NCBI GenBank assembly: GCA_040755415.1
Contig: JBFMAZ010000026.1
Location: 6,222-70,221 of the forward strand
Origin: QYQD01 sp040755415
Lineage (GTDB): Bacteria; Desulfobacterota; QYQD01
Length of the DNA: 64,000 bases
Reading direction: 5' to 3'
Numbering within the stretch: the stretch's first letter is position 1; each line of letters opens with the position of its first letter. The notes below the pieces were generated by a model. That model did not search any database, was not told where the DNA came from, and saw nothing but the letters and a program-made list of their open reading frames with translations. Shown piece by piece: positions 8,396-16,066 of the stretch. Position numbers and translations under genes: made by a program.

Positions 8396-9451
8396 ATGCC
8401 CCTAGCTTCTATAAAGACAGGCGTGGTAGTCGACAATAGATACTTGGAACACGACCCCGGTTCCTACCACGTAGAGAGCCCGGAGCGGCTGCGGGCTGTC
8501 TATGAACTCTTTACAGAGCCGGATTTTAAAGATAAATTTATTAAAGTCGAACCACGCCAGGCACCCCGGGAAGAGCTGGCCTGGAATCATACCCGGGAGC
8601 ATATCAGACGCATAGCCGCTACTGCGGGTATATCTTCTTCCTACCTGGACCCCGATACCCGTACCTCTGAGACATCATACGATGTGGCCCTTCTGGCCGT
8701 GGGGGGCGTTTTTTCCCTTATCGATACCCTTTTCGATAAAAAGATCGCCAATGGTTTTGCCCTGGTACGGCCCCCGGGACACCATGCCGAGGCAGATCGG
8801 GCCATGGGTTTTTGCCTATTTAACAACATAGCCCTGGGTGCACATTATCTTATTAAGCGCTATGGGTTAAAAAGGATATTAATAGTAGATTGGGATATCC
8901 ATCATGGTAATGGCACACAGCATTCCTTTTATGACCGCCCGGACGTGCTCTACTTTTCTACCCATCAATTTCCTTACTATCCGGGCACGGGAAATTTCCC
9001 TGAGACTGGCTCCGGTGCGGGTGAGGGCTATACAGTGAACGTACCCCTTCCCGGCGGCCAGGACGAAGGTGAGTACATGGCCATTTTCCAGAATATCCTG
9101 CGGCCGGTGGCCCTGGAATATAAGCCGGAGATAGTGCTGGTCTCAGCCGGATTTGATATTTACTACAAGGACCCCCTTGGGACTATGCAGGTTACAGAAA
9201 AAGGGTTTGCCGGGCTTACCCGGATACTCATGGACATTGCTGAGACCTGCTGCGAGAGACGTCTTCTCCTGGTCTTAGAAGGTGGATATAATGTGATGGG
9301 ACAGAAGGAATCGGTTCGGGCCGTCTTAAATGAACTTTCCGGGACAAGCATTCTGGGTCAGGATTTTGTGCCCCCGGGCGAAGACAGGGCCCCTGTAATT
9401 ATCAGGCGGGCCAAGGAGATGCATAAGAAATATTGGTCATGTTTCAGGTAA
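8396..9451 (+). CDS. histone-deacetylase-family (acetoin utilization-like) deacetylase
   Basis: A 351-residue arginase/deacetylase-fold protein. It shows the zinc-site and charge-relay motifs of the HDAC superfamily: RPPGHHAEADRAMGFCLFNN (around residues 123-142), DWDIHHGNGTQ (Asp and His ligands) and SAGFDIYYKDPLG (second Asp ligand), plus a late LEGGYN. Bacterial members deacetylate acetyl-lysine proteins, acetylpolyamines or small amides; the substrate is unknown here. The ATG at 8396 is preceded by AGAGGAGAAC. It is monocistronic as far as can be seen. All catalytic residues appear intact. Confidence 0.92.
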   Translation: MPLASIKTGVVVDNRYLEHDPGSYHVESPERLRAVYELFTEPDFKDKFIKVEPRQAPREELAWNHTREHIRRIAATAGISSSYLDPDTRTSETSYDVALLAVGGVFSLIDTLFDKKIANGFALVRPPGHHAEADRAMGFCLFNNIALGAHYLIKRYGLKRILIVDWDIHHGNGTQHSFYDRPDVLYFSTHQFPYYPGTGNFPETGSGAGEGYTVNVPLPGGQDEGEYMAIFQNILRPVALEYKPEIVLVSAGFDIYYKDPLGTMQVTEKGFAGLTRILMDIAETCCERRLLLVLEGGYNVMGQKESVRAVLNELSGTSILGQDFVPPGEDRAPVIIRRAKEMHKKYWSCFR

Positions 9452-9836
9452 GACTCCGTCAAGACGATAAAACACGCAAAAATAAATACTTACTCTTGAT
9501 TCGCCTCCACATTTTTTGTTGTATAACGAGGTTTATCAAACCATAAAGTCTCCCCATATATTCTACTTATCTATAAAATATCAATTATAATAGTAGGTTA
9601 TATTTTTTATTGAGCTGATTTTTATCCAAAGCATCGGCTATTTTTTCACATGCTATTTTTACCCTCACCTATTACGTCACAGTCTCTAAAGGGGAAGGGA
9701 TTTTTAGCCCATCTTCCGCAGTTCATAAATTGAAGTGTCGTGATTACAGATAGTTGCGATTCAAATTAAGCGATTTTCTGCACTACATTTTCTATGATCT
9801 AATACTAATTTTACTTTTTACGAAGCTATCAAAATT
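9452..9836. other. non-coding stretch after the deacetylase gene
   Basis: About 385 bases, AT-rich, without a convincing reading frame, RNA gene or recognisable repeat. I see nothing assignable before the terminator at 9837. Confidence 0.5.
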
Positions 9837-9864
9837 AAAAGCCGGAGATTTTTCTCCGGCTTTT
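9837..9864. terminator. bidirectional terminator downstream of flgM
   Basis: AAAA, then the perfect stem GCCGGAGA/TCTCCGGC with a 4-nt loop (9841-9860), then TTTT. It works in either direction and ends the flgM transcript on the minus strand. Confidence 0.85.
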
Positions 9865-9887
9865 AACGGAGTAGGAGGAGGGGCTGC

Positions 9888-10202
9888 CTATGAGAGGTCC
9901 TGAATCAGGTTTGAGATCATCTTGTTGGCAATTTCCCGGGCATCGACCCTGTACTGGCCGCTTTCGATCTTTAATTTAAGCTCCTGTATCTTTTCGGCAC
10001 GAACATCCGGGGTGTTTTTCAGAACTTCTTGTATCTTTTGGATATCCCGGGATGCCGCAGAGAGTTCCACTTTATCTGTAGCCTGAGACTGTTCAGCGGC
10101 AACTTGCTTTTCTCGTTCAACTTGCTGAGCTCCCTGCGTAGCCTGGTTATTTTGTATGTGTTGAGACACATTTTCTTTGGTATTAATGTCTGTTATCTTC
10201 AT
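9888..10202 (-). CDS. flgM: anti-sigma-28 factor FlgM
   Basis: FlgM binds the flagellar sigma factor FliA and holds it inactive until the hook-basal body is complete. The 104 residues have the family layout: a disordered Gln-rich N-terminal half, then DKVELSAASRDIQKIQEVLK and the sigma-binding C terminus RAEKIQELKLKIESGQYRVD followed by AREIANKMISNLI. The ATG at 10202 (one codon after a TTG) is preceded by GGGGAGAA. It lies 15 bp after the DVU0524-like gene and shares its sigma-28 promoter, the usual autoregulatory feedback for flgM. Confidence 0.93.
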   Translation of the reverse strand: MKITDINTKENVSQHIQNNQATQGAQQVEREKQVAAEQSQATDKVELSAASRDIQKIQEVLKNTPDVRAEKIQELKLKIESGQYRVDAREIANKMISNLIQDLS

Positions 10203-10217
10203 CAATCAAATTCTCCC

Positions 10218-10634
10218 CTAAGCTAGGTTTTCCTGCACTGCCAGTTCAGTAAGCTCGAAAAGCCTTTTTTGAAGGTATTCGGAATCTTCAAAACTAAGAC
10301 TTTTTACTACTTCTCGGTCTTTTTCGTCAATTACTTTAAAAATAATATTTAATCCTGCCCCCTCTTTCTGGATATCCAGCGGGCGGCCGTATTCCTGGCT
10401 CAACTTGTTCAGAATTTCACGCTCAAAACCATCCCAATTCTGCTTATGGGTAAGCCTGTCAATCACTTCAGACGCTATGTCTTTAATAACCTGTCGTTTC
10501 TTGGCTTCTGCAGATATAGAGATACGGTCTAACTGTTCCTCAGTTCTCTGAACCTTGTTCGGGTTGTGGGTACGGCTAATTTGCCGGCCGTAGGCCCTTA
10601 TTACATTTTGAATATGATAGTTGGTTATAGTCAT
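10218..10634 (-). CDS. DVU0524-like FlgM-associated protein
   Basis: A 138-residue protein resembling the DVU0524 family found next to flgM in deltaproteobacteria. It begins MTITNYHIQNVIRAYGRQIS, has a basic central segment, and ends with an acidic helix (SEYLQKRLFELTELAVQENL). No signal peptide or catalytic motif is seen. I choose the ATG at 10634, preceded by AAAGGTGA; a TTG six codons earlier lies at the predicted transcription start. It is the first gene transcribed from the sigma-28 promoter at 10658-10684, so it is probably a late flagellar regulatory or chaperone-type protein. That role is inference. Confidence 0.82.
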   Translation of the reverse strand: MTITNYHIQNVIRAYGRQISRTHNPNKVQRTEEQLDRISISAEAKKRQVIKDIASEVIDRLTHKQNWDGFEREILNKLSQEYGRPLDIQKEGAGLNIIFKVIDEKDREVVKSLSFEDSEYLQKRLFELTELAVQENLA

Positions 10635-10657
10635 GTATAATTCACCTTTCAATCCTC

Positions 10658-10684
10658 TTATCGGCAGTTCCTTGAATAACTTTA
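10658..10684 (-). promoter_or_regulatory. FliA (sigma-28) promoter
   Basis: The minus strand reads TAAA, 15 nt, GCCGATAA, an exact match to the classical enteric sigma-28 consensus. The -10 element ends 23 bases upstream of the ATG at 10634. It would drive the DVU0524-like gene and flgM. Confidence 0.9.
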
Positions 10685-10752
10685 AAAGGATTTCAAAGCA
10701 GTTGTCATTTCTCTGATCTTGTGATACGAGTTATAAATCAACAGGATTAAAG

Positions 10753-11013
10753 ATGGCTGATAATCAATCTCTCCCCATTTCATTACGTTCTTATGTAAGG
10801 GCGCCAGTCCTGCCGGTGAATTTAAATCCCTCCCCGAGGGGATCTATCTCACCTGCCGCCAATTCAGAAAATAAAAGCATGCCAGCTCCTGGCGTTGACT
10901 TTAATCGTAGGGGCTATTCCCTGGTCTCGACCTACTTTATTAAGGCCTATCAGCGACAGGTTGAATTGGCCGAACAAGCATCACAAGTAAACAAAGTTAA
11001 CCTCTTTGTCTGA
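10753..11013 (+). CDS. small protein of unknown function
   Basis: An 86-residue reading frame starting at ATG with AGGA upstream. I do not recognise a family. The N-terminal half is Pro/Ser/Asn-rich and probably unstructured. The C-terminal third (RGYSLVSTYFIKAYQRQVEL, then AEQASQVNKVNLFV) looks like a short amphipathic helix with a hydrophobic end. It is transcribed divergently from the flgM unit, with about 120 bp between the two start codons. A flagellar connection is possible from position only. Confidence 0.5.
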   Translation: MADNQSLPISLRSYVRAPVLPVNLNPSPRGSISPAANSENKSMPAPGVDFNRRGYSLVSTYFIKAYQRQVELAEQASQVNKVNLFV

Positions 11014-11088
11014 TTTTTCCTCTTTCTTGCTGTCTCTGACCGGCTTCGCTTGTTTTTTTCGCCTAATTTGTGTATATAACTCCTCGCA

Positions 11089-11514
11089 GTGAAAGAACTA
11101 CGCGATGATCGATACTGTTTTGTCTGTGGACCTGAAAATCCTATCGGCCTTAAGATAGTCGTTGACTACACGGGAGGCGAAGCGGTAAGCTTGCTCACTT
11201 TACAAAGAGTGCATGAAGGCTGGGCAAATGTTATACATGGGGGGATAATCTCGACCATCCTTGACGAAATTATGGCCCATGCCGTCTATTACTATCTTGG
11301 GCCTGGAGTAACCACAAGTCTTAAGGTGGACTTTAAATCTCCCCTGGCTCCGGGTGAGACCATTATAGCCAGGGGTTGGATAAGGGAAAAAAGAAGCCGG
11401 GCGGCTATAGCGTCGGCGGAGATAACTACTGAAAAGGACCAGCGCCTCATAGCCAGCGGCGAGAGTTATTTTATCCTGCTTTCGCGCAAAAATAAGGAGA
11501 AGGGTTATGCTTGA
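11089..11514 (+). CDS. PaaI-type hotdog-fold thioesterase
   Basis: A 141-residue protein of the 4HBT/PaaI hotdog superfamily, which hydrolyses acyl-CoA-type thioesters. The characteristic HGGIISTILDEIMAHA block (around residues 47-62) is present, along with the opening YCFVCGPENPIGLKI, which is common in this subgroup and brings two cysteines near the N terminus. The start is GTG with no good Shine-Dalgarno. The 3' end overlaps the SufC-like gene by 8 bp, so the two are co-translated, although no functional link between a thioesterase and Fe-S assembly is known to me. Confidence 0.85.
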   Translation: MKELRDDRYCFVCGPENPIGLKIVVDYTGGEAVSLLTLQRVHEGWANVIHGGIISTILDEIMAHAVYYYLGPGVTTSLKVDFKSPLAPGETIIARGWIREKRSRAAIASAEITTEKDQRLIASGESYFILLSRKNKEKGYA

Positions 11515-12229
11515 ATTAAAGGATTTATGGGTTGAGGTGGAGGGCCGGCCAATCCTTAAGGGTGTAAACCTTAAAATTGAGCAGGGAGAAACCCATATCT
11601 TATTCGGTAAGAATGGCTCTGGTAAGACAACGCTCCTTTTGACTCTCATGGGTTTTTCTCGATACAAGGTCATAAATGGCACTATAACTTTTAAAGGCAA
11701 AGACATTACCACCTTTCTCCCCTATGAACGGGCCAAACTCGGCGTAGGTATCTCTTTTCAGAGACCGCCTACCTTACATGGTGTACGTCTGCGGGATATG
11801 TTGACCATTTGTGGTAACGGCAGCGGCCGGGGTGAGATATTGGCCACACTATATAATTTTGCAGATTTCCTGGACCGCGAGGTAAACATGGGTTTTTCCG
11901 GCGGAGAGATCAAAAAGAGTGAGCTGCTGCAACTCCTGACCCAGGATCCGGATCTCGTCCTCTTAGACGAGCCGGAGTCCGGTGTGGATGTCGAGAATTT
12001 AAATGTCATCGGCCAGATGATCAAAGAACTCCTACAGAAAAAGCTCAAGCGGCATCGGCAGAAATCCGGTCTTATCATCTCGCATACCGGTTTTATTCTG
12101 AATTACCTGGAGGCGGATAAAGGGCATATACTCCTTGAGGGCAGGATTCATTGTCAGGGGAACCCCAGGGAAATTTTTGAAGAAATACAAAAATATGGTT
12201 ATGAGGAATGCGCAAGATGCAGAAGATAG
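11507..12229 (+). CDS. SufC/SmsC-type Fe-S assembly ATPase
   Basis: An ABC-type ATPase of the SufC family that drives the SufBD scaffold for Fe-S cluster assembly. The 240 residues show Walker A GKNGSGKTT (around residue 35), the SufC-like Q-loop region VGISFQRPPTL, the signature GFSGGEIKKSE, Walker B VLLDEPESGVDVENL and the switch His in IISHT. It overlaps the next gene by 22 bp. With only a single SufB/D-like partner and no sufS, sufU or sufE nearby, the pair fits the minimal SmsCB type known in anaerobes and archaea. The C-terminal CARCRR cysteines are unusual. Confidence 0.9.
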   Translation: MLELKDLWVEVEGRPILKGVNLKIEQGETHILFGKNGSGKTTLLLTLMGFSRYKVINGTITFKGKDITTFLPYERAKLGVGISFQRPPTLHGVRLRDMLTICGNGSGRGEILATLYNFADFLDREVNMGFSGGEIKKSELLQLLTQDPDLVLLDEPESGVDVENLNVIGQMIKELLQKKLKRHRQKSGLIISHTGFILNYLEADKGHILLEGRIHCQGNPREIFEEIQKYGYEECARCRR

Positions 12230-13431
12230 GAGAGAAGGCCAAAAAGGCCCTGAAGAAAAAAGCCACTTATGGGGAAGATATAGAACTGGAAAATTTTATA
12301 AGACAGGCTGAAACTCTGTCTTATGATGAAAATCTGTCGAATTTTGCCCCAGAGGAGCAAAAAAGATTGCAGCGGACGGGTCTCGATTTTCGTAGAAGCG
12401 AGCGGGCCGGCACATTTTTTCAATCAGACTGTTCAGTCACCCACTGCCAGTCAACCTACAAGGGCCTTGAACTGCTGCCCATCACTGAGGCCCTCAAGAA
12501 CTACGAAAAAATAAAAGATTACTGGTGGCGGGCAGTAAGTGTCGATTCAGATAAATATACGGCGGTATCGGAACTGGACCTGGACAATGGGTATTTTATC
12601 CGCGCCCTTCCCGGAGAAAAGGTCATTTATCCGGTACAGGCCTGCCTGTATATGCGCAAGGAAAAATTCGCCCAGCATCTGCACAACATCATCATAGCCG
12701 AAGAAGGCTCTGAACTGCATATTATCACTGGTTGCACCATTTCTCCTCATCTGGTCTCCGGCCTGCACATCGGCGTATCTGAATTTTACATCGAAAAGGG
12801 GGCCAAACTCACCTTTACTATGATCCACAACTGGGGCGAGGAGGTCTATGTACGCCCCAGGAGCGGCATTATCATCGAAGAAGATGGTGTCTTTATTTCT
12901 AACTACATCTCGCTCCGGCCGGTCAAGTCCCTACAGATGTATCCCTCGGCCATTCTGGCTGGCCGCGGGGCTATAGCCCGTTTTAATTCCATACTGGTTG
13001 CACCACCAGGCAGCGAAATCGATATTGGGGCCAAAGTCACTCTAAAGGCGCCTGAAGCAAAGGCCGAGATTATCGCGCGAGCTATATCCGCCGGGGGGAA
13101 AATTATTTCCCGTGGGCTCCTGGTGGGTGAAGTGCCCGGCATAAAGGCGCATTTGGAATGCAAGGGCCTGATACTCTCTGAAAAAGGGATTATCCGGGCC
13201 ATACCTGAACTGGAGGGGCAGGCCTCCGGCGTAGATATGTCGCATGAAGCGGCAGTGGGAAAGATCGCTCAGGAAGAGATTGAATATCTCATGGCCAGAG
13301 GACTAAGTGAAGAAGAGGCTACTTCCACCATTGTCCGGGGATTCCTGAACGTCCAGATAGACGGGTTACCTGCGGAACTGCAGGCTGAGATAGATGCCGC
13401 TGTTAAAGAAAGCGAAAAGGCTTTGATCTGA
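12208..13431 (+). CDS. SufB/SmsB-type Fe-S cluster scaffold protein
   Basis: A 407-residue SufBD-family protein, the scaffold partner of the ATPase just upstream. It has the beta-helix core typical of the family, with motifs such as IIEEDGVFISNYISLRPVK, and the C-terminal VDMSHEAAVGKIAQEEIEYL and MARGLSEEEATSTIVRGFLN blocks that define SufB/SufD. The length and single copy match the minimal SmsB form rather than a separate SufB plus SufD pair. The start lies inside sufC, giving a 22-bp overlap and probable translational coupling. Transcription ends at the hairpin 13430-13448. Confidence 0.9.
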   Translation: MRKMQKIGEKAKKALKKKATYGEDIELENFIRQAETLSYDENLSNFAPEEQKRLQRTGLDFRRSERAGTFFQSDCSVTHCQSTYKGLELLPITEALKNYEKIKDYWWRAVSVDSDKYTAVSELDLDNGYFIRALPGEKVIYPVQACLYMRKEKFAQHLHNIIIAEEGSELHIITGCTISPHLVSGLHIGVSEFYIEKGAKLTFTMIHNWGEEVYVRPRSGIIIEEDGVFISNYISLRPVKSLQMYPSAILAGRGAIARFNSILVAPPGSEIDIGAKVTLKAPEAKAEIIARAISAGGKIISRGLLVGEVPGIKAHLECKGLILSEKGIIRAIPELEGQASGVDMSHEAAVGKIAQEEIEYLMARGLSEEEATSTIVRGFLNVQIDGLPAELQAEIDAAVKESEKALI

Positions 13432-13448
13432 ACCGCCTCCGGCGGTTC
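13430..13448. terminator. hairpin between convergent genes
   Basis: A perfect 8-bp stem GAACCGCC/GGCGGTTC with a 3-nt loop overlaps the stop codon of the scaffold gene and lies between it and the convergent FKBP gene. T-rich sequence follows on the plus side. Confidence 0.65.
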
Positions 13449-13460
13449 ATTTCAGATTTT

Positions 13461-13772
13461 TCAACCGCCGCCACAACTTTTTGCAGTGCGCACGGCGATA
13501 TCCTCTGGAGTGGCAGGACGGATTTTCTCTACTGAAATGCGGGCATAAATCGGATGATCGGCGCCAAGATATTGTCCCTTAGGGATTACGATTTCAAAGA
13601 TATCTCCTTCTTTAGTCCCTAACAGCTTCTCTTCTATGGCCGGGATGATGCGGTCATATCCGATCAGTAAATTGGCCCGGTAAACGTTAAGTTTGTCCTC
13701 CGGGTCCGCATCTTCCTCAAAGCGTACCGTATATTTTATACCCACATAGGTATTAGGTCCTACTGTCAACAT
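13461..13772 (-). CDS. short FKBP-type peptidyl-prolyl isomerase
   Basis: A 103-residue FKBP-like protein. The family core YVGIKYTVRFE is followed by LLIGYDRIIPAIEEKLLGTK and EGDIFEIVIPKGQYLG. It resembles SlyD-type enzymes but is short and ends in SCGGG, a small Cys/Gly tail reminiscent of metal-binding SlyD tails. No signal peptide is present, so it is cytoplasmic. The gene is 63 bp downstream of the selenoprotein gene and probably co-transcribed with it. Isomerase activity is inferred from family membership; key aromatic pocket residues were not all checked. Confidence 0.8.
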   Translation of the reverse strand: MLTVGPNTYVGIKYTVRFEEDADPEDKLNVYRANLLIGYDRIIPAIEEKLLGTKEGDIFEIVIPKGQYLGADHPIYARISVEKIRPATPEDIAVRTAKSCGGG

Positions 13773-13835
13773 TGTTACTCCTTAAAAAGGTTATCAAGTT
13801 CACGGTTCACAGTTGGCTGCTTTGTGCTCTCCATA

Positions 13836-14132
13836 TCAATCCTCATCGCCCTCTAACCTTGAACCGTGAACCTTGGAATTTTGAACCTGGGTAGTTACCT
13901 TTTTACTCCGCAGGATCTCGCTAATTTTGCTTACTACCTCATCCGGTTGAGGGAAAAAGCCCATGGCCTTTCTCGAAAATAAAATCTCACCATTAACCCG
14001 TACATCAAAGACGCCCCCCTCGCCCTTTATAAGGACAGGTTCTATATTAAAGGCCTCTTTAATCTTGTCCGCCAGCCTGACGGCCCTGGGGAAAAAATTT
14101 CATCTGCCGCAATATTCGATCACAACTTCCAT
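13836..14132 (-). CDS. Rdx-family (SelW-like) selenoprotein with in-frame UGA
   Basis: Reading through an in-frame TGA at 14102-14100 gives 98 residues. The protein opens MEVVIEYCGR-Sec-NFFPRAV and continues RLADKIKEAF, NIEPVLIKGEGGVFDV, RVNGEILFSRKAMGFFPQ. This is the Rdx/SelW thioredoxin-like family, in which the CXXU or CXXC redox motif lies at residues 8-11. Homology runs on both sides of the TGA in the same frame, so TGA most likely encodes selenocysteine. A short hairpin with a GG-containing apical loop lies 16-31 nt downstream. The last 16 residues are encoded by an intergenic-type repeat. Members act as thiol/selenol oxidoreductases. Standard gene callers would miss it. Confidence 0.88.
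14071..14102 (-). promoter_or_regulatory. candidate bacterial SECIS element
   Basis: After UGA (14102-14100) the mRNA contains a 4-bp stem GCCG/UGGC (14084-14081 with 14074-14071) closing the loop UCAGGC. Position and the GG in the apical loop resemble bacterial SECIS elements recognised by SelB. The stem is short, so the exact fold is uncertain. Confidence 0.5.
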
Positions 14133-14247
14133 ATATTATCCTCTTATGTATAAGTCATTATAAAAAAACCAGGTCTTATGCAAGCAAAATCTGACGGATT
14201 TTACATCTCAGCGGACAAAACTTCTCCCAGAGTACATTCCGGCCGGC

Positions 14248-15852
14248 TCAAGTTCTGGCCCGCTTAACAAATTTTTCGGCCAAAACCTGCCATTCCTTCA
14301 ATCTCAAGGCATAAAGTAAAATGGAATACAAAAGCCCGGCAAGGGCTATAGTAATCGAAAGGGAGAAAAGCTCCGGCCGGAGGCCATGCCCCCAGATGCC
14401 TTCGAGCCACCCGTGTATATAATATACAACCAGGCCCATAGCCGCCGAGGCCATAAGCACCTTGGCCAGAGACTTAAAAAGATAGCCCAGGGCATAGCCT
14501 TCTACCTTTCGATACAGGATAAGGCTTAGAAATATAAAGTTCATAATCATGGTGATTGAGGTGGAGAAGGCGATGGCCTTGTGCTGGAAATGGTCTATCG
14601 TCAGGGTGACCACCAGGATATTAACCACTACGGCCATAAAACTCGCTATAACCGGGTACTTTGTATCGTCTAAGGCGTAAAAGACCGGGACAACGATCTT
14701 TACTGCGGCATAGGCAAAAAGACCGATGGCGTAAAAAGATAATGCCTCGGCCGTGCGCATGGTATCATAACCGGTGAAACGCCCGTGCTCGAAGATTAAG
14801 TTTATGATCGGTTTGGCGAGTATTACCAACCCGCAGGATGCCGGTATGGTCAGGGCAAAGGCCATAACCAGAGCGGAAAGATAAGCGTCTTTAAGCTGGG
14901 TTAAGTCTTTATTGGAGGCATGACGCGAAACCACCGGTAGTGTGGCAATGGAAATAGCCACTCCAAAGACTCCGATCGGAAACTGCATCAGGCGGAAGGC
15001 GTAATTAAGCCAGGAGACACTCCCTTGCTCACAACTGGCCGCAAAGTAGGTATTAATAAAGATATTAATCTGGGTGGCAGAAAGGCCGATAATAGCCGGG
15101 ATCATGAGCTTAATTACCCGGCGCAGGCCTTCGTCCCGGAAAGAAAGCTGAGGGCTCAGGTGAAAACCCACCTTGTGGAGGGAGGGTAGTTGTATGGCGA
15201 GCTGGAGGAATCCTCCTATAAGTGTGCCTACGGCCATGCCCACAATAGCAGGCTGACCGAAACGAGGAAAAACAAAGGCCAGGATAACGCCGCTGACAAT
15301 GGAGCCCAGGTTAAAGAAGGCAGAGGACATGGCCGGGATAAAAAAATACCCCTTAGTGTTAAGCATACCCATCACCGCCGCAGCAAGCGAGACCAGAATA
15401 AAGAACGGAAACATAATGACGGTCATGTCCCTGGTCAAGGCAATTTTCCCCGGTATCCTGGAAAAATCAGGGGCCATCAGCATTATGATGTCCCCGGCAA
15501 AAAATATACCGATTAAGGTCAAAGCGCCTACGATAACAAAAAGGGCGGTCAGGACGTTGTTGGCCAGTCTCCAGGTCTCCTTGGGGCCTTTTCTCTGGTC
15601 ATAGTCGGTAAAGACGGTAACAAAGGCCGAGCTTAATGCACCCTCGGCAAAGAGATCGCGCAGAAGGTTGGGGATGCGGAAGGCTACGACATAGGCATCG
15701 ATGAAATAACCGGCCCCGAAAAGGCCCGCCAGGACCTGTTCCCGTATAAGGCCCAGGATGCGGCTGGCAAAGACCGCCACGCTGACTGACCCGGCCGAAC
15801 GGGCTATCTGAGCCGTATCCGTCTCTTTTAATTTCGGGTTTTCCTTTGACAT
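14248..15852 (-). CDS. murJ: lipid II flippase MurJ
   Basis: MurJ (MviN) flips lipid II across the inner membrane for peptidoglycan synthesis. The 534 residues form about 14 membrane segments. The N-terminal SRILGLIREQVLAGLFGAGY and DAYVVAFRIPNLLRDLFAEG blocks are diagnostic, and the conserved central-cavity arginines (in the SRILG, REQV and RIPN segments) are present. The first ~20 residues are a hydrophilic extension. It lies upstream of the selenoprotein gene in the same direction with a 115-bp gap. Fully typical. Confidence 0.95.
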   Translation of the reverse strand: MSKENPKLKETDTAQIARSAGSVSVAVFASRILGLIREQVLAGLFGAGYFIDAYVVAFRIPNLLRDLFAEGALSSAFVTVFTDYDQRKGPKETWRLANNVLTALFVIVGALTLIGIFFAGDIIMLMAPDFSRIPGKIALTRDMTVIMFPFFILVSLAAAVMGMLNTKGYFFIPAMSSAFFNLGSIVSGVILAFVFPRFGQPAIVGMAVGTLIGGFLQLAIQLPSLHKVGFHLSPQLSFRDEGLRRVIKLMIPAIIGLSATQINIFINTYFAASCEQGSVSWLNYAFRLMQFPIGVFGVAISIATLPVVSRHASNKDLTQLKDAYLSALVMAFALTIPASCGLVILAKPIINLIFEHGRFTGYDTMRTAEALSFYAIGLFAYAAVKIVVPVFYALDDTKYPVIASFMAVVVNILVVTLTIDHFQHKAIAFSTSITMIMNFIFLSLILYRKVEGYALGYLFKSLAKVLMASAAMGLVVYYIHGWLEGIWGHGLRPELFSLSITIALAGLLYSILLYALRLKEWQVLAEKFVKRART

Positions 15853-16066
15853 GGACCTTTAATCCACAGATTACGCAGATTACACAGATTTTTGTGAGTT
15901 ATTGGATTAAATTCCCCGAAGCTTGCTTCGTTTAGGTGAATTTCATCCGGGCCATTCTACGGGAGTAAGGGCCGTCAGGCAAGTAAAAACGAAGGTCCTA
16001 AAGTTTTCTTGACTCCCGGTCAGGCTTTGTTATAGTGCTGGAGTCCAAAAACAGGGAACCCTGGGG
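15853..16066. other. intergenic region between murJ and recJ
   Basis: The divergent murJ-recJ spacer holds the low-complexity tract CACAGATTACGCAGATTACA near 15869, a widespread intergenic repeat type, and an AAGCTTGCTT repeat. No clear promoter was identified. Confidence 0.4.
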
